Shown in pieces: positions 35,037-44,883 of a stretch of 64,000 nt of DNA. The notes beneath the pieces were generated by a model that worked only from the letters and a program-made list of their open reading frames with translations, ran no database searches and had not been told where the DNA came from. A program made the position numbers and the translations under genes. Positions within the stretch are counted from its first letter, which is position 1, and each line of letters opens with the position of its first letter. The stretch comes from Pseudoalteromonas sp. A25 (GTDB taxonomy: Bacteria > Pseudomonadota > Gammaproteobacteria > Enterobacterales > Alteromonadaceae): contig NZ_AP021846.1 in NCBI RefSeq assembly GCF_009176705.1, positions 1,334,001 to 1,398,000 of the forward strand, in the 5' to 3' direction.

Positions 35037-35215
35037 ATAGCTTCCCTGATAATTGTACTTCAGTAGTATTAGGAGGTTTAAACTTTTGTTTTAAAATGTA
35101 AAGTTAACTGAGGTAGGGAAAAGCAACAAGCTATATCAAAGGAGAAGTTGTTACAGAATGTGAGGGTTGGCAACACATATGTACTTAAAAGAAGACGAAT
35201 AAAAATGAAAAGGCG

Positions 35216-35239
35216 ACTAGGTACAAATACGTACCTAGT
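35216..35239 (-). terminator. Terminator of rlmI
   Basis: ACTAGGTAC and GTACCTAGT form a 9-bp stem with a six-base loop, 14 bp past the rlmI stop on the minus strand, followed on that strand by a T-rich tract. Confidence 0.7.
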
Positions 35240-35252
35240 AATGCTCAATTGC

Positions 35253-36443
35253 TTAGTAAACCTTACAAATAAGCCCTTTTAAGTAAAAACCTTCTGGATA
35301 GTTACCAGAAATAGGGTGGTCAGCAGCTTGATTTAAGCGCTCCATTATCAACAAATCTTTACCCGCATCAAGGGCGGCATCGGCAACCACTTTTTGGAAT
35401 AGGTTTTGTTCCATTAATCCTGAGCAAGAAAAGGTGAGTAGGGTGCCACCAGGTTTTAAAATTTGCATGGCTATCATATTGATATCTTTGTAACCACGGC
35501 AAGCACCATTAAGTTGTGCTTTGCTTTCTGCAAATTTAGGTGGGTCCATCACGATAGTGTCGAACAACTTGCCTTCATCACGATACTGGCGCAGCAGCTT
35601 AAACACGTCTTGTTTAACAAACTCGACTTTTGATAGGTCAAGGTTGTTGTGTTCAACGTTACGCTTTGCCGTATCCAATGCGGGTTGAGAAACATCTACG
35701 TTAATGACTTTTTCACAGCCACCACGCAGCGCATACAGCCCAAATGTACCGGTGTAGCAAAAACAGTTTAAAACGTCTTTGCCTTTTACAAAACGCTCTA
35801 ATGCTGCGCGGCTATCTCTTTGATCTAGATAAAAACCCGTTTTATGGCCATTGATGATATCTACTTCAAGTTTTAAACCATTTTCTTCAATAACAACGGG
35901 TTCGCTCGGTGTGTCGCCCCATAATGCACCAGTGGTTTTTTCAAGGCCTTCTTTTTTACGTACATCAACATCAGAACGCTCGTAAATATGGCAATCGGGG
36001 AAGAGTTCACGTAGTGCCATTAAGAGGTCGCCTTTGTGACGCTCTGCACCTGCGCTGAGTAACTGGCATACCAGATAATTATCAAACTTATCAATGGTGA
36101 TACCAGGTAAACCATCAGACTCCGCAGCGCTTAAGCGATAGCCAGTTAATCCACCTTCTTCAATAACTTGCTGGCGGGCATCAAGTGCTCTGCGTAAGCG
36201 TTTAACAAAAAACTGAGCATCGATTTGCTCTTCTTTATCGAAGCTCCACACTCTTGCGCGAATTTGTGAGTCGGGGCTGTATGCCGCGGTTGCTAAATAC
36301 TGACCGTCGTGGCTATATACTGTAACGGTATCCCCTAAGGCTGGTTTGCCCTTTATTTTTTTGATTGCTTTGGAGAAAATCCACGGGTGCTTACGCTTAA
36401 GAGACTTTTCTCTACCGGGCTGCAAATACAGGGCACAAGACAT
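35253..36443 (-). CDS. rlmI: 23S rRNA (cytosine-1962-C5)-methyltransferase RlmI
   Basis: A 396-residue class I SAM-dependent methyltransferase with the same length as E. coli RlmI. An N-terminal PUA-like domain ([19 protein letters not shown]) precedes an EEHEE-type linker and the Rossmann domain, with SAM motif I as [18 protein letters not shown] and the catalytic DPPKF block ([11 protein letters not shown]). FSCSGLM near the C-terminus contains the second catalytic Cys region. It modifies large-subunit rRNA. It stands alone. Confidence 0.93.
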   Translation of the reverse strand: MSCALYLQPGREKSLKRKHPWIFSKAIKKIKGKPALGDTVTVYSHDGQYLATAAYSPDSQIRARVWSFDKEEQIDAQFFVKRLRRALDARQQVIEEGGLTGYRLSAAESDGLPGITIDKFDNYLVCQLLSAGAERHKGDLLMALRELFPDCHIYERSDVDVRKKEGLEKTTGALWGDTPSEPVVIEENGLKLEVDIINGHKTGFYLDQRDSRAALERFVKGKDVLNCFCYTGTFGLYALRGGCEKVINVDVSQPALDTAKRNVEHNNLDLSKVEFVKQDVFKLLRQYRDEGKLFDTIVMDPPKFAESKAQLNGACRGYKDINMIAMQILKPGGTLLTFSCSGLMEQNLFQKVVADAALDAGKDLLIMERLNQAADHPISGNYPEGFYLKGLICKVY

Positions 36444-36623
36444 AAAAATTCCTTACAAAATTGAATGCTTGCCATTTTAGTGAAGGCCATGCCAACATAC
36501 AATCGAAACACAGGAATAATATTCTCAAGATGCTTGATAGTAATTACTTACATTAAGCCGTCTATTAATAGCAACCTAAAATAAAGCGCTCTGCGACTGA
36601 GTTTGTAGTAATGATAAGAGAAC

Positions 36624-37256
36624 GTGATGCAACATATTGAACAGGCATGTAAAAATTTTATGGTCAACAGCGTATTTGCTGATACCGCACATGACCTTAC
36701 ACATATTGAAAGAGTAGTGAAAACAGCAAAAGAGCTGGCAGAAAAAGAACAGGCAGACTTGGCGGTAGTAATCCCAGCTGCATGGTTGCATGATTGCGTG
36801 GCTGTAGCAAAAAACCACCCTGATAGAGCTCGAGCCTCAAAAATGGCGGCAGATAAAGCCGTTACATTTTTAAAATCAATTGGCTATGACGAAGCTAAAC
36901 TGGATGCCATTCATCATGCGATAGTTGCCCACAGCTTTAGCGCCAATGTAACACCTAAAACACTTGAAGCTAAGATAGTACAAGATGCAGATAGAATGGA
37001 TGCGCTGGGTGCAATCGGCGTGAGTCGTTGCATGAAGGTAGGAGGGGCTATTGCAAGGCACTTATACCACTCTGATGACCCTTTTTGTGAAAATCGTGAA
37101 GCAGACGATATGCGCTATACGCTTGACCACTTTTTTATCAAGCTATTACATATCGCCCAGCAGATGCATACTGATTCAGCTAAGGAAGAAGCGCGCAAAC
37201 GAACTGATTTTATGCATACATTCTTAGAGCAGCTTAAGCAAGAAATCGCATCTTAA
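36624..37256 (+). CDS. HD-domain phosphohydrolase (YedJ-like)
   Basis: A 210-residue HD-superfamily protein. The metal-binding residues are seen as DLTHIERVVKTA, the HD pair in AAWLHDCV, HHAIVAHSFS and the distal Asp in VQDADRMDALGAIG. Members are metal-dependent phosphohydrolases or diphosphatases acting on nucleotides or small phosphates; the substrate is not readable. ATG 36624 has AGAGAACGTG upstream. It is convergent with the channel-like gene across a shared hairpin. Confidence 0.9.
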   Translation: MMQHIEQACKNFMVNSVFADTAHDLTHIERVVKTAKELAEKEQADLAVVIPAAWLHDCVAVAKNHPDRARASKMAADKAVTFLKSIGYDEAKLDAIHHAIVAHSFSANVTPKTLEAKIVQDADRMDALGAIGVSRCMKVGGAIARHLYHSDDPFCENREADDMRYTLDHFFIKLLHIAQQMHTDSAKEEARKRTDFMHTFLEQLKQEIAS

Positions 37257-37280
37257 ACGCATGCTAGCGAGTCATGCGTT
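37256..37280. terminator. Bidirectional terminator between HD and channel genes
   Basis: AACGCATG (37256-37263) and CATGCGTT (37273-37280) form an 8-bp stem with A and T flanks between two convergent genes. Confidence 0.7.
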
Positions 37281-38244
37281 TTACAAATACGACCACGAAG
37301 AGCGCTAATGAGAAGCTGCCAGTAAAAGCCTCAATGGCTGCAATAAATCGGGAGACTCCTACGGGAGTTATGTCGCCATAGCCGAGGGTAGTAAAAGTAA
37401 CAACACTGAAATAAAAACTGTTCAGTAACGCGCTGATATTTTCTTGTATCGAATTGGAAGGATTGAACTGTAAAATTTGCGTGTCGTAGGTAACGCCAAA
37501 CAAAAAGTATAAAATGGCACACACCACGATCATCGTTAAACTAAAGCGAATAACATTTTCGGGTTTTTCACCATAACCACAGAGTAAGTTAATAAAACTG
37601 GATACGAGTCTGCGCTGAGAGTTTTTTGGGTACTGTTGATGGCGCATGCGCAGCTCTTGATAAGTATACTTACCCGCCATTTCAAATAAACCTTGTTGCT
37701 CAGCGCCTTTACGTAGTAAGCGATATATTTCCTCAGACTGCAGGAATAGATCGTTAGCATCTTCTGTTCGTTTTTCTTTTAAAGCGATAAAGCCTTGCTG
37801 CTCTTGGAGAAGTTTGTCGCCAAGGTATAAATTGTCAATGCGTGTGTTATCGAGCTTTAGTCCCAGTAAATTGGCTTTTTCTAAATGGCAGCAATGTAAA
37901 TTTGCTTCTCTAAGATCGGCTTTCATTAAAGAGGCTTCACGAAAGGTATTATTGAATAAATGAGCGCCCTTTAAATTGGCTCGATAAAAATTACTGTAAG
38001 ACAAGTCATAGCCGCTGTGATCGCCAAACTTAACCAGGTTAAGCCCTTCAAGATTGGCGCGTTTTAGTTCTAAGCCTTGCAGCAAGCCACCTCGTTTTGC
38101 GTAGCGCTCCAGTTTATGGGTTAACTCTAAACCACTTTTGTCGAATTTTGCATCGTGCCAAAAACAAAGTCCGGAGCCCATATCGATTTCCTGGCATTGG
38201 TGGCCATCGGGTGATTTATACTGACAACTGGGTTTATCACTCAT
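37264..38244 (-). CDS. Pentapeptide-repeat protein with C-terminal potassium-channel pore
   Basis: A 326-residue fusion. The N-terminus has a Cys/His-rich segment (CQYKSPDGHQCQEIDMGSGLCFWH, residues 7-30; I give the span, Cys at both ends), possibly metal-binding. Residues 50-125 carry pentapeptide repeats of the A(D/N)LxX type (LKRANLEGLNL, RANLKGAHLFNN, LMKADLREANL). The C-terminal 110 residues hold two membrane helices around the selectivity filter TTLGYGDITPVG, i.e. a two-helix ion-channel pore. It is probably an inner-membrane potassium channel with a cytosolic repeat scaffold. It is convergent with the HD gene. Confidence 0.88.
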   Translation of the reverse strand: MSDKPSCQYKSPDGHQCQEIDMGSGLCFWHDAKFDKSGLELTHKLERYAKRGGLLQGLELKRANLEGLNLVKFGDHSGYDLSYSNFYRANLKGAHLFNNTFREASLMKADLREANLHCCHLEKANLLGLKLDNTRIDNLYLGDKLLQEQQGFIALKEKRTEDANDLFLQSEEIYRLLRKGAEQQGLFEMAGKYTYQELRMRHQQYPKNSQRRLVSSFINLLCGYGEKPENVIRFSLTMIVVCAILYFLFGVTYDTQILQFNPSNSIQENISALLNSFYFSVVTFTTLGYGDITPVGVSRFIAAIEAFTGSFSLALFVVVFVKRMTR

Positions 38245-38335
38245 AGATACCTGATCCTTTTGCCTATTTATTTTAATAGATTAGCAGCTAATTAGCGCGG
38301 TAGAATGGAAGCGATGTAATTTTTTTAAAATCAAT

Positions 38336-39013
38336 ATGTTTGAATATCAACTAAAACTCAGTAAAAAACGCAAAACAATTGCCTTAAGAGTCACCGACCA
38401 AGGGATTTTGGTTTATGCGCCACAAGGTGCCTGCATCAACGGTATTGAACGTTGGCTTGCGACAAAAAAAGCGTGGGTAGCAAAGCAGCGGCAAATTATT
38501 GCAAAGGGCGCACAGCAACAAGCTCCTTGGCATAGTGGCAAAGTGTGTGTTTTTGGTGATGAATACGAATTTATTTGTGATAGTAAAATGTCTTCACGTA
38601 TCGACCATCAACTAAAAAAAGTGGTCATACGAACAACGGCAAAATCAACAATTCAGTCAATTCGTAAGGCGTTATTGCAATTGTTAGCAACTGAACTTGA
38701 ATACTATATTGATAGCCGCTTATATGCTTTGAGCTTACAGATGAACGCACCGGTTGAAAGTGTTAAATTTCGCGAATATAAAAGTCGCTGGGGGAGTTGT
38801 TCGAGTCAAAAAGCACTTACCTTTAACGTATTACTCGCAGGTGCACCTAAACGAATGATTGATTACGTTTTGATACATGAACTAGCTCATTGTCATGTAA
38901 TGGCGCATAACAGCGCGTTTTGGTCACTGGTAGCTGAGTACGACAGTAATTACAAAGACGCAGTAAATTGGTTCAAAGTTAACGGCAAACAGTTATTTAT
39001 AGATAAAGAATAA
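38336..39013 (+). CDS. YgjP-like metal-dependent hydrolase
   Basis: A 225-residue YgjP/DUF45 family metalloprotease-like protein. The zinc motif HExxH appears as LIHELAHCHVMAHNSAFW with the distal His six residues later, and the conserved YKSRWGSCS block precedes it. The family is thought to be zincin proteases, and the substrate is unknown. Divergent from the channel gene, ending just before tRNA-Tyr on the opposite strand. Confidence 0.9.
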   Translation: MFEYQLKLSKKRKTIALRVTDQGILVYAPQGACINGIERWLATKKAWVAKQRQIIAKGAQQQAPWHSGKVCVFGDEYEFICDSKMSSRIDHQLKKVVIRTTAKSTIQSIRKALLQLLATELEYYIDSRLYALSLQMNAPVESVKFREYKSRWGSCSSQKALTFNVLLAGAPKRMIDYVLIHELAHCHVMAHNSAFWSLVAEYDSNYKDAVNWFKVNGKQLFIDKE

Positions 39014-39037
39014 AGGGATAATGAAAGCAATAAAAAG

Positions 39038-39122
39038 TGGTGGAGGGGGCTGGATTCGAACCAGCGAAGGCAGTGCCGTCAGATTTACAGTCTGATCCCT
39101 TTGGCCGCTCGGGAACCCCTCC
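39038..39122 (-). tRNA. tRNA-Tyr (GTA anticodon)
   Basis: On the minus strand the sequence begins GGAGGGG and ends CCCCTCC-A-CCA, a perfect seven-pair acceptor stem with an encoded CCA (39038-39040). The anticodon loop reads CTGTAAATC (anticodon GTA), the T-loop TTCGAATC, and the D-arm is GAGCGGCCAAAG. A long variable arm is present, as expected for tyrosine tRNA. Confidence 0.96.
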
Positions 39123-39234
39123 TAAACAACGGCGGTGATAATATCAAAGTTTCTTATTAAGTAAAGAAAACTGCTAAAGAAATTTTAAAAAATGCCGATA
39201 AAAGCATAGATTCGTAATTAATTGGTGAAACTCT

Positions 39235-39756
39235 ATGCAACTTGATGCAGTCTTAACCAGAGAAGATCAGCTTGGTAGCGCTTTGTCAGTCAGTGTGGCT
39301 GAGCATCGCAGAGCAGACTTTGCAATGTTATTGGCAATGCTTTCTCAAGATGCATTAGATTTTAGCCAGTTTCACCTACCTGAAACCCAAGCAGATGAAG
39401 CTGATTTATCAGAGTACGCCCTAAAAAAAGAATTACAAATTGGCCCACAACGCGCTCTGGCGCCTGAACAATTTGATATATTGATTGGTCAAAACAATGC
39501 AAAAGTGCTTGAGCAAAGCAGTTTAGTATCATTGAAATTACAAGACTGCTTACGCCCAGAGCCCCTAGCCGTTCGTAATGATAAGACGCACATTCCATTG
39601 GTTGTTGTAGACAACTGCGATATTGCTGTGAGAAAGCGCTTAGAAGCGGTAAAAAGTGGTCATTCGGTCGAAGAAAAACCCGCTATGAATGCAGCGGGCT
39701 TTTACGACCAAATAGCGGGTGGGCACATGCAAAGTGCATTGCAACTAAGCGCTTAA
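39235..39756 (+). CDS. VC2046/SO_2500-family conserved protein
   Basis: A 173-residue soluble protein. The N-terminal EHRRADFAMLLAMLSQDALDF resembles the core of a family of uncharacterised proteins shared by Vibrio, Shewanella and other marine gammaproteobacteria, best remembered as VC2046/SO_2500. No catalytic motif or membrane segment is visible. Function is unknown. It is convergent with ychJ over a common hairpin. Confidence 0.75.
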   Translation: MQLDAVLTREDQLGSALSVSVAEHRRADFAMLLAMLSQDALDFSQFHLPETQADEADLSEYALKKELQIGPQRALAPEQFDILIGQNNAKVLEQSSLVSLKLQDCLRPEPLAVRNDKTHIPLVVVDNCDIAVRKRLEAVKSGHSVEEKPAMNAAGFYDQIAGGHMQSALQLSA

Positions 39757-39766
39757 ATTTAGTTGC
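39741..39766. terminator. Bidirectional terminator
   Basis: GCAACTAA (39741-39748) and TTAGTTGC (39759-39766) pair, with a T-run shortly after on the plus strand. It overlaps the ends of both convergent genes. Confidence 0.6.
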
Positions 39767-40217
39767 TGTGGCATTTTTTATATTTTTTACCACTGCCACA
39801 CGGGCATTCGTCGTTTCTGCCTATTTTAGTTTCTAAAGTTGGTAAAATTGTACCATCCAGATACTTCCACTGCTCAGACTCCTTAACAAACAAAGATTTC
39901 TCGTGAAGCATGCAAACCTTGTTTTCAGCAATATAAGTTGCTTTAAATTCCACATAGCTTGCTTCAGAGGTGCTGCCCGTATCGATTATTTCCAACTTAA
40001 TAAACTGAGCAACATCGGCAAATGCCAAAATATCTTCAACGCTATGGTGTTGCTGTTCATTTTGAACATAGGTTGCTCTTATATACTCCGCATTTTTTGT
40101 ACAGTAAGCGCTGTAGCGAGAGCGCATTAGTTGTTCGGCAGTAGTGGGTAGGTGTGAGCTGTTAATGAATGGCCCACAACATTCTTCAAAAGGGGTATTA
40201 CTTGAGCAATAACACAT
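39759..40217 (-). CDS. YchJ-family protein with two SEC-C-type zinc motifs
   Basis: A 152-residue YchJ family protein. An N-terminal Cys cluster (MCYCSSNTPFEECCGP) and a C-terminal SEC-C motif (NDECPCGSGKKYKKCH) bracket an NTF2-like domain (EQLMRSRYSAYCTKNAEYI). SEC-C motifs bind zinc and can contact ribosomes or SecB. The cellular role of YchJ is not established. It is probably read in the same direction as, and 14 bp from, the SulA-like gene. Confidence 0.92.
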   Translation of the reverse strand: MCYCSSNTPFEECCGPFINSSHLPTTAEQLMRSRYSAYCTKNAEYIRATYVQNEQQHHSVEDILAFADVAQFIKLEIIDTGSTSEASYVEFKATYIAENKVCMLHEKSLFVKESEQWKYLDGTILPTLETKIGRNDECPCGSGKKYKKCHSN

Positions 40218-40231
40218 AAGCTCTTACAAAG

Positions 40232-40675
40232 TTAAGACATCAATGTGCTTATTGTACATGTTTCTTTATCAACGGTTTTAGAAAAGCAATAAATTTCTGT
40301 ATTTGAAGAGGGTAAGCGCATTGTCGCAAGTTCACTAGGAGAAAGGATATCAGTCCAAGTGATCACTGCTGCAAAATTACCATTGTTTAAGGCTGATGTA
40401 AGAACATAATTAAGGTCTAGAATGTGCTTTTTCCTGATAACTAGCAGTTTACTTGCGTCAATTGAACAGCTATCCATCATTGCCTTATTGGGAACATTGT
40501 CTGGGGCAATTAATAATGTCCAGCCTTTCTTTTGATTACATTGATGAACAATTTTCAATAACTCTAAGCTAGCACATATGTCATCAGATGTTTTTACAAC
40601 ATGATGGTTAGTAACAGCTGCCTGCGCTAAATCTGATGGTGCTTTTAAAACTGAACTTGCGTGTAACATAATCAA
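40232..40675 (-). CDS. SulA-like SOS cell-division inhibitor
   Basis: A 147-residue SulA-family protein that would block FtsZ assembly after DNA damage. The conserved core GWTLLIAPDNVPNK, KLLVIRKKHILDLNYVLTSAL and GNFAAVITWTD matches the SulA/ImuA-related family. The start is ATG 40675 or ATG 40669. A LexA-like box lies directly upstream (40680-40695), with a string of TACAGTA direct repeats, supporting SOS control. It is followed closely by ychJ. Confidence 0.8.
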   Translation of the reverse strand: MIMLHASSVLKAPSDLAQAAVTNHHVVKTSDDICASLELLKIVHQCNQKKGWTLLIAPDNVPNKAMMDSCSIDASKLLVIRKKHILDLNYVLTSALNNGNFAAVITWTDILSPSELATMRLPSSNTEIYCFSKTVDKETCTISTLMS

Positions 40676-40679
40676 CTCA

Positions 40680-40695
40680 CTGGTGTTATATACAG
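40680..40695 (-). promoter_or_regulatory. LexA-like SOS box
   Basis: On the minus strand CTGTATATAACACCAG matches CTGT-N8-ACAG with one changed base, and the AT-rich core also fits. It ends only a few bases before the SulA-like start codon, so LexA bound there would block transcription. Confidence 0.6.
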
Positions 40696-40722
40696 TATGT
40701 GTATACAGTAGTTTATACAGTA
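40691..40722. repeat. Three TACAGTA direct repeats
   Basis: TACAGTA occurs at 40691-40697, 40704-40710 and 40716-40722, about one helical turn apart. Each is a LexA half-site (CTGTA on the other strand). The first overlaps the SOS box. Confidence 0.7.
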
Positions 40723-40837
40723 ATTAGATGCAAGGAAAAATTGTTAGTTTTTTATACAAATGCAAATCAAAGCGCAGAGCTAAACTTCACTCTGCTTTTC
40801 ATGTATTTGATAAATAAAAACTAATTTTATGGGAGGA

Positions 40838-41287
40838 TTAAGATTTAATAAATGAGAGTTGGTGAATTTGCTCGTACAATGTGGCGGCGTAACAATGGGC
40901 ATCTTTAATGCGTTTGGTAGATAGGTGAGGTTTGAGTTGCTCAATCATCGCATCAGCAGCTTCCATACCTTGGCTTTGGGCGAGTACCAGCCAAGCCATA
41001 GCGTGGAAAGGGCTTTGCGGCACGCCTTGACCTTTGACAAACAGCAAGCCTAAATAAAACTGCGCTTTATTATTGCCCGACATTGCAGCCATGCGAAACC
41101 ATTTAGCTGCCAGCGGATACGCCTGCTCTTTTAGGTAGTAAAGGCCTTTTTTAAGTGCGGCTTGTGGATCGTTATCTTCAGGCAGCTGTGCATCACTGTT
41201 TATCGGCGCAGTAACAAAGTTAAGCACGTTGAGCAGTTGTTGCTCCAAATCTTGGCTGGCCGAATTTTCAAATTGTTCTCGTTCCAT
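40838..41287 (-). CDS. Sel1-like repeat protein
   Basis: A 149-residue protein with one or two Sel1-type helical repeats (AALKKGLYYLKEQAYPLAAKW, then AAMSGNNKAQFYLGLLFVKGQGV and SPFHAMAWLVLAQSQG). These serve as protein-interaction scaffolds. There is no signal peptide, so it is cytoplasmic. Partner and role unknown. It lies divergent from the purine permease. Confidence 0.8.
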   Translation of the reverse strand: MEREQFENSASQDLEQQLLNVLNFVTAPINSDAQLPEDNDPQAALKKGLYYLKEQAYPLAAKWFRMAAMSGNNKAQFYLGLLFVKGQGVPQSPFHAMAWLVLAQSQGMEAADAMIEQLKPHLSTKRIKDAHCYAATLYEQIHQLSFIKS

Positions 41288-41405
41288 AGTCTAACCGCAA
41301 TAATAAACTTATTAGAAGTGTAGTTGAATTTTAACGAAATTGTCCGAATAAACCAGTGATTTATGTTAAAATCCAAACACTTGTTTCCAATTTATAACCA
41401 TTGAT

Positions 41406-42695
41406 ATGTTAGAACGCATTTTCGCCATTCGACAACAGGGCTCGAGTATTAAAACTGAGGTACTGGCTGGTTTAACAACCTTTGTGACTATGGTTTATAT
41501 CATTTTTGTAAATCCGCTTATGCTCGCCCAGGCTGGTATGGATATGGGTGCAGCATTTGTTGCTACCTGTATCGCGGCGGCTATTGGTTGTTTTATTATG
41601 GGCTTTTGGGCCAATTACCCATTAGCTTTAGCGCCGGGTATGGGGCTGAATGCTTTTTTCACCTATGGTGTTGTACTTGGTATGGGACATTCTTGGCAAT
41701 CAGCGTTAGGAGCGGTGTTTTTATCTGGTTGTCTATTTTTGCTATTGAGTATTTTTAAAATTAGAGAGTGGGTTATACAAGCAATTCCGCTCGTTTTAAA
41801 GCAGGCAATTGCCACTGGTATAGGGGCCTTTTTAGCATTAATAGCACTCAAAAATGCAGGGATCATCGTTGCAAATCCAGCTACCTTAGTGCAACTTGGC
41901 GACATTACACAAGCAGGGCCATTACTCGCAATTTTTAGTTTTTTTATCATCGCAGCACTCATGTTCCGAGACATAAAAAGCGGTGTTCTTATCAGTATAA
42001 TGCTTGTTACGGGAGCTGCTTGGAGTCTCGAGTTGATAACCTACCAAGGGTTGACCTCCATGCCACCTAGCATATTACCAACACTTATGGAGCTTGATAT
42101 CGCAAGTGCGTTTGAGTTATCTATGTTAAGTGTTGTGTTTGCTTTTTTATTTGTGGATCTATTTGATACTTCGGGCACTTTGGTCGCTGTAACACATAAA
42201 GCCGGTCTGGCTGATGAGCAAGGCAAAATGCCAAGGCTCGGCCGGGCGTTAAGTGCTGATAGTAGTGCGACAATTGCAGGTTCAATGCTTGGCACTTCGA
42301 CAACTACCTCTTACATAGAATCAGTATCTGGTGTGTCAGTTGGGGGTAAAACAGGGTTAACAGCGGTGGTGGTTGGCATATGCTTTATACTGATGACCTT
42401 TTTCGCACCCCTAGCAAAAATGGTGCCTGCATATGCGACCGCTGGTGCAATATTATATGTTGCGGTGCTAATGCTACAAAATCTAAAATTTGTGAACTGG
42501 GATGACATGAGCGACGCAATACCAGTTAGTGTGGTGCTGTTAATGACGCCGTTGACATTTTCTATTGCACATGGAATTGCGCTTGGTTTTATCGCTTATA
42601 CTGCCATAAAAGTCGTTTGCAAAAAGGCTGAGGAGGTCAGCGCAAGTGTTTGGCTTTTGACTGCATTGTTTGTACTGAAGTTTTCACTAGAGTGA
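41406..42695 (+). CDS. NCS2-family purine (guanine/hypoxanthine/adenine) permease
   Basis: A 429-residue inner-membrane permease of the AzgA-like nucleobase:cation symporter-2 group. Signature stretches are EVLAGLTTFVTMVYIIFVNP near the start, APGMGLNAFFTYGVVLGMG, and DLFDTSGTLVAVTHKAGL, which in characterised members contributes to purine binding. About 12-14 hydrophobic segments are visible. Which purine is taken up cannot be told. It ends at a bidirectional hairpin. Confidence 0.92.
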   Translation: MLERIFAIRQQGSSIKTEVLAGLTTFVTMVYIIFVNPLMLAQAGMDMGAAFVATCIAAAIGCFIMGFWANYPLALAPGMGLNAFFTYGVVLGMGHSWQSALGAVFLSGCLFLLLSIFKIREWVIQAIPLVLKQAIATGIGAFLALIALKNAGIIVANPATLVQLGDITQAGPLLAIFSFFIIAALMFRDIKSGVLISIMLVTGAAWSLELITYQGLTSMPPSILPTLMELDIASAFELSMLSVVFAFLFVDLFDTSGTLVAVTHKAGLADEQGKMPRLGRALSADSSATIAGSMLGTSTTTSYIESVSGVSVGGKTGLTAVVVGICFILMTFFAPLAKMVPAYATAGAILYVAVLMLQNLKFVNWDDMSDAIPVSVVLLMTPLTFSIAHGIALGFIAYTAIKVVCKKAEEVSASVWLLTALFVLKFSLE

Positions 42696-42711
42696 CTAAG
42701 ATAGACTGATT

Positions 42712-42731
42712 AAGTGGTAATACTACCACTT
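42712..42731. terminator. Bidirectional terminator
   Basis: AAGTGGTA (42712-42719) and TACCACTT (42724-42731) with a four-base loop and T-run. It serves the permease gene and overlaps the stop of the convergent gene. Confidence 0.75.
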
Positions 42732-43484
42732 TTTCTTAGGGGCAAATAACACATCTAGGTCGTCTTGTTCTTGCTCTTTTTTCTTCTTAACTGACGACGC
42801 ATTAGAGGCTTTTAGCTCGGTACTTATTTCTTCTAAATAGGCTTCTAGCTGGGCTTTTCTTTCTGTAACGTATTCATCACTGTAGGTTACAGCATTAATT
42901 GTTGCGTAGGCCTTTTCAAAATACTGACGAGCTGAGCCAACCATGTTGGCGGTGCGTGCTGATACGCCACGCTTAATCTGGCTTTCCACATTGATGCGCA
43001 ATTGTAGCTTTTCTAAGCGACGATCTTCTGCAACAAAAAGTTGCGTGTCTACCTTACCTTTAGAGTGCTCGGAGCGAATAACGTGCCTTAGGCGCTTAAT
43101 TCCTTGAACTAAAGCAATGAGTTGTTTGTCTGCCTCAGGTAAATTTAAGCTATCAGCTTGGGCATCGGGGTCAAGCTGAGTATTTAACCTTTCTTTTGCA
43201 TCGTTGAGGCGGTTTTTTAATTCTTTATTAGTTGGAGACAGCTCTACCATTACACATAGAGCATCATATACTCGGCGTTGAAGAACTCTTGTCACAAGTT
43301 CTGACATAGGTATATTGCAGCTATTTACAATAATGTCTTCCGATTCTTCAATGATTTTTTTCTGTTTTGTAAGCTCTTTTCTGCGTTCAGCCTCTTGCTT
43401 CTCTCTGTGTTGCTGAACTGCACTGACCCACACCGCTATAACGATCAAAGCAACAATCAACATAATAATGATAGAAACAAACAT
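42723..43484 (-). CDS. Membrane-anchored coiled-coil protein of unknown function
   Basis: A 253-residue protein that I do not recognise. Residues 2-24 are a single hydrophobic anchor (VSIIIMLIVALIVIAVWVSAV), followed by a charged, helical, probably coiled-coil body (EKQEAERRKELTKQKKIIEE and later heptad-like stretches) and a Lys-rich tail (VKKKKEQEQDDLDVLFAPKKKW). The helical repeats around ARQYFEKAYATIN are TPR-like. The topology suggests a cytoplasmic domain tethered to the inner membrane. No enzymatic motif is visible. It appears to be a single-gene unit next to cysB. Confidence 0.8.
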   Translation of the reverse strand: MFVSIIIMLIVALIVIAVWVSAVQQHREKQEAERRKELTKQKKIIEESEDIIVNSCNIPMSELVTRVLQRRVYDALCVMVELSPTNKELKNRLNDAKERLNTQLDPDAQADSLNLPEADKQLIALVQGIKRLRHVIRSEHSKGKVDTQLFVAEDRRLEKLQLRINVESQIKRGVSARTANMVGSARQYFEKAYATINAVTYSDEYVTERKAQLEAYLEEISTELKASNASSVKKKKEQEQDDLDVLFAPKKKW

Positions 43485-43766
43485 AACTGACTTCTCTTAG
43501 ACCACGACTCAAAACATGAATTTTTATCTTACATCAATTAATTGCAATCTGAACAGCTTTGCGTTCATATGGATGAAATTTTTTTAAAAAATCATTATTT
43601 ATCATTATAGACCAATCAAATCATTTTATGTGTTTACAATCATCTAGCAAGCAGAGCTATCTCGTTTGCAGTAAATATGCTAGCCTAACTAAGATTGGCT
43701 CTATCCCAAGCTGAAACTAGTAGCGCGCTGTGATCATTGCCTTGTAAAAACTAATAAGAAAAATAA

Positions 43767-44747
<981 letters not shown>

Positions 44748-44883
44748 CTGGTATATCGAAAAATGCATGCTGCGCACTTACTTTTGGTCACGTTCGCAGC
44801 ATCTAACCTTATCGCTGTAATGTCGTGTAATGGAAGCCTTTTAAAATTCATCTAACTTTTAATTAGAGTAACTAGCTAGTTGG

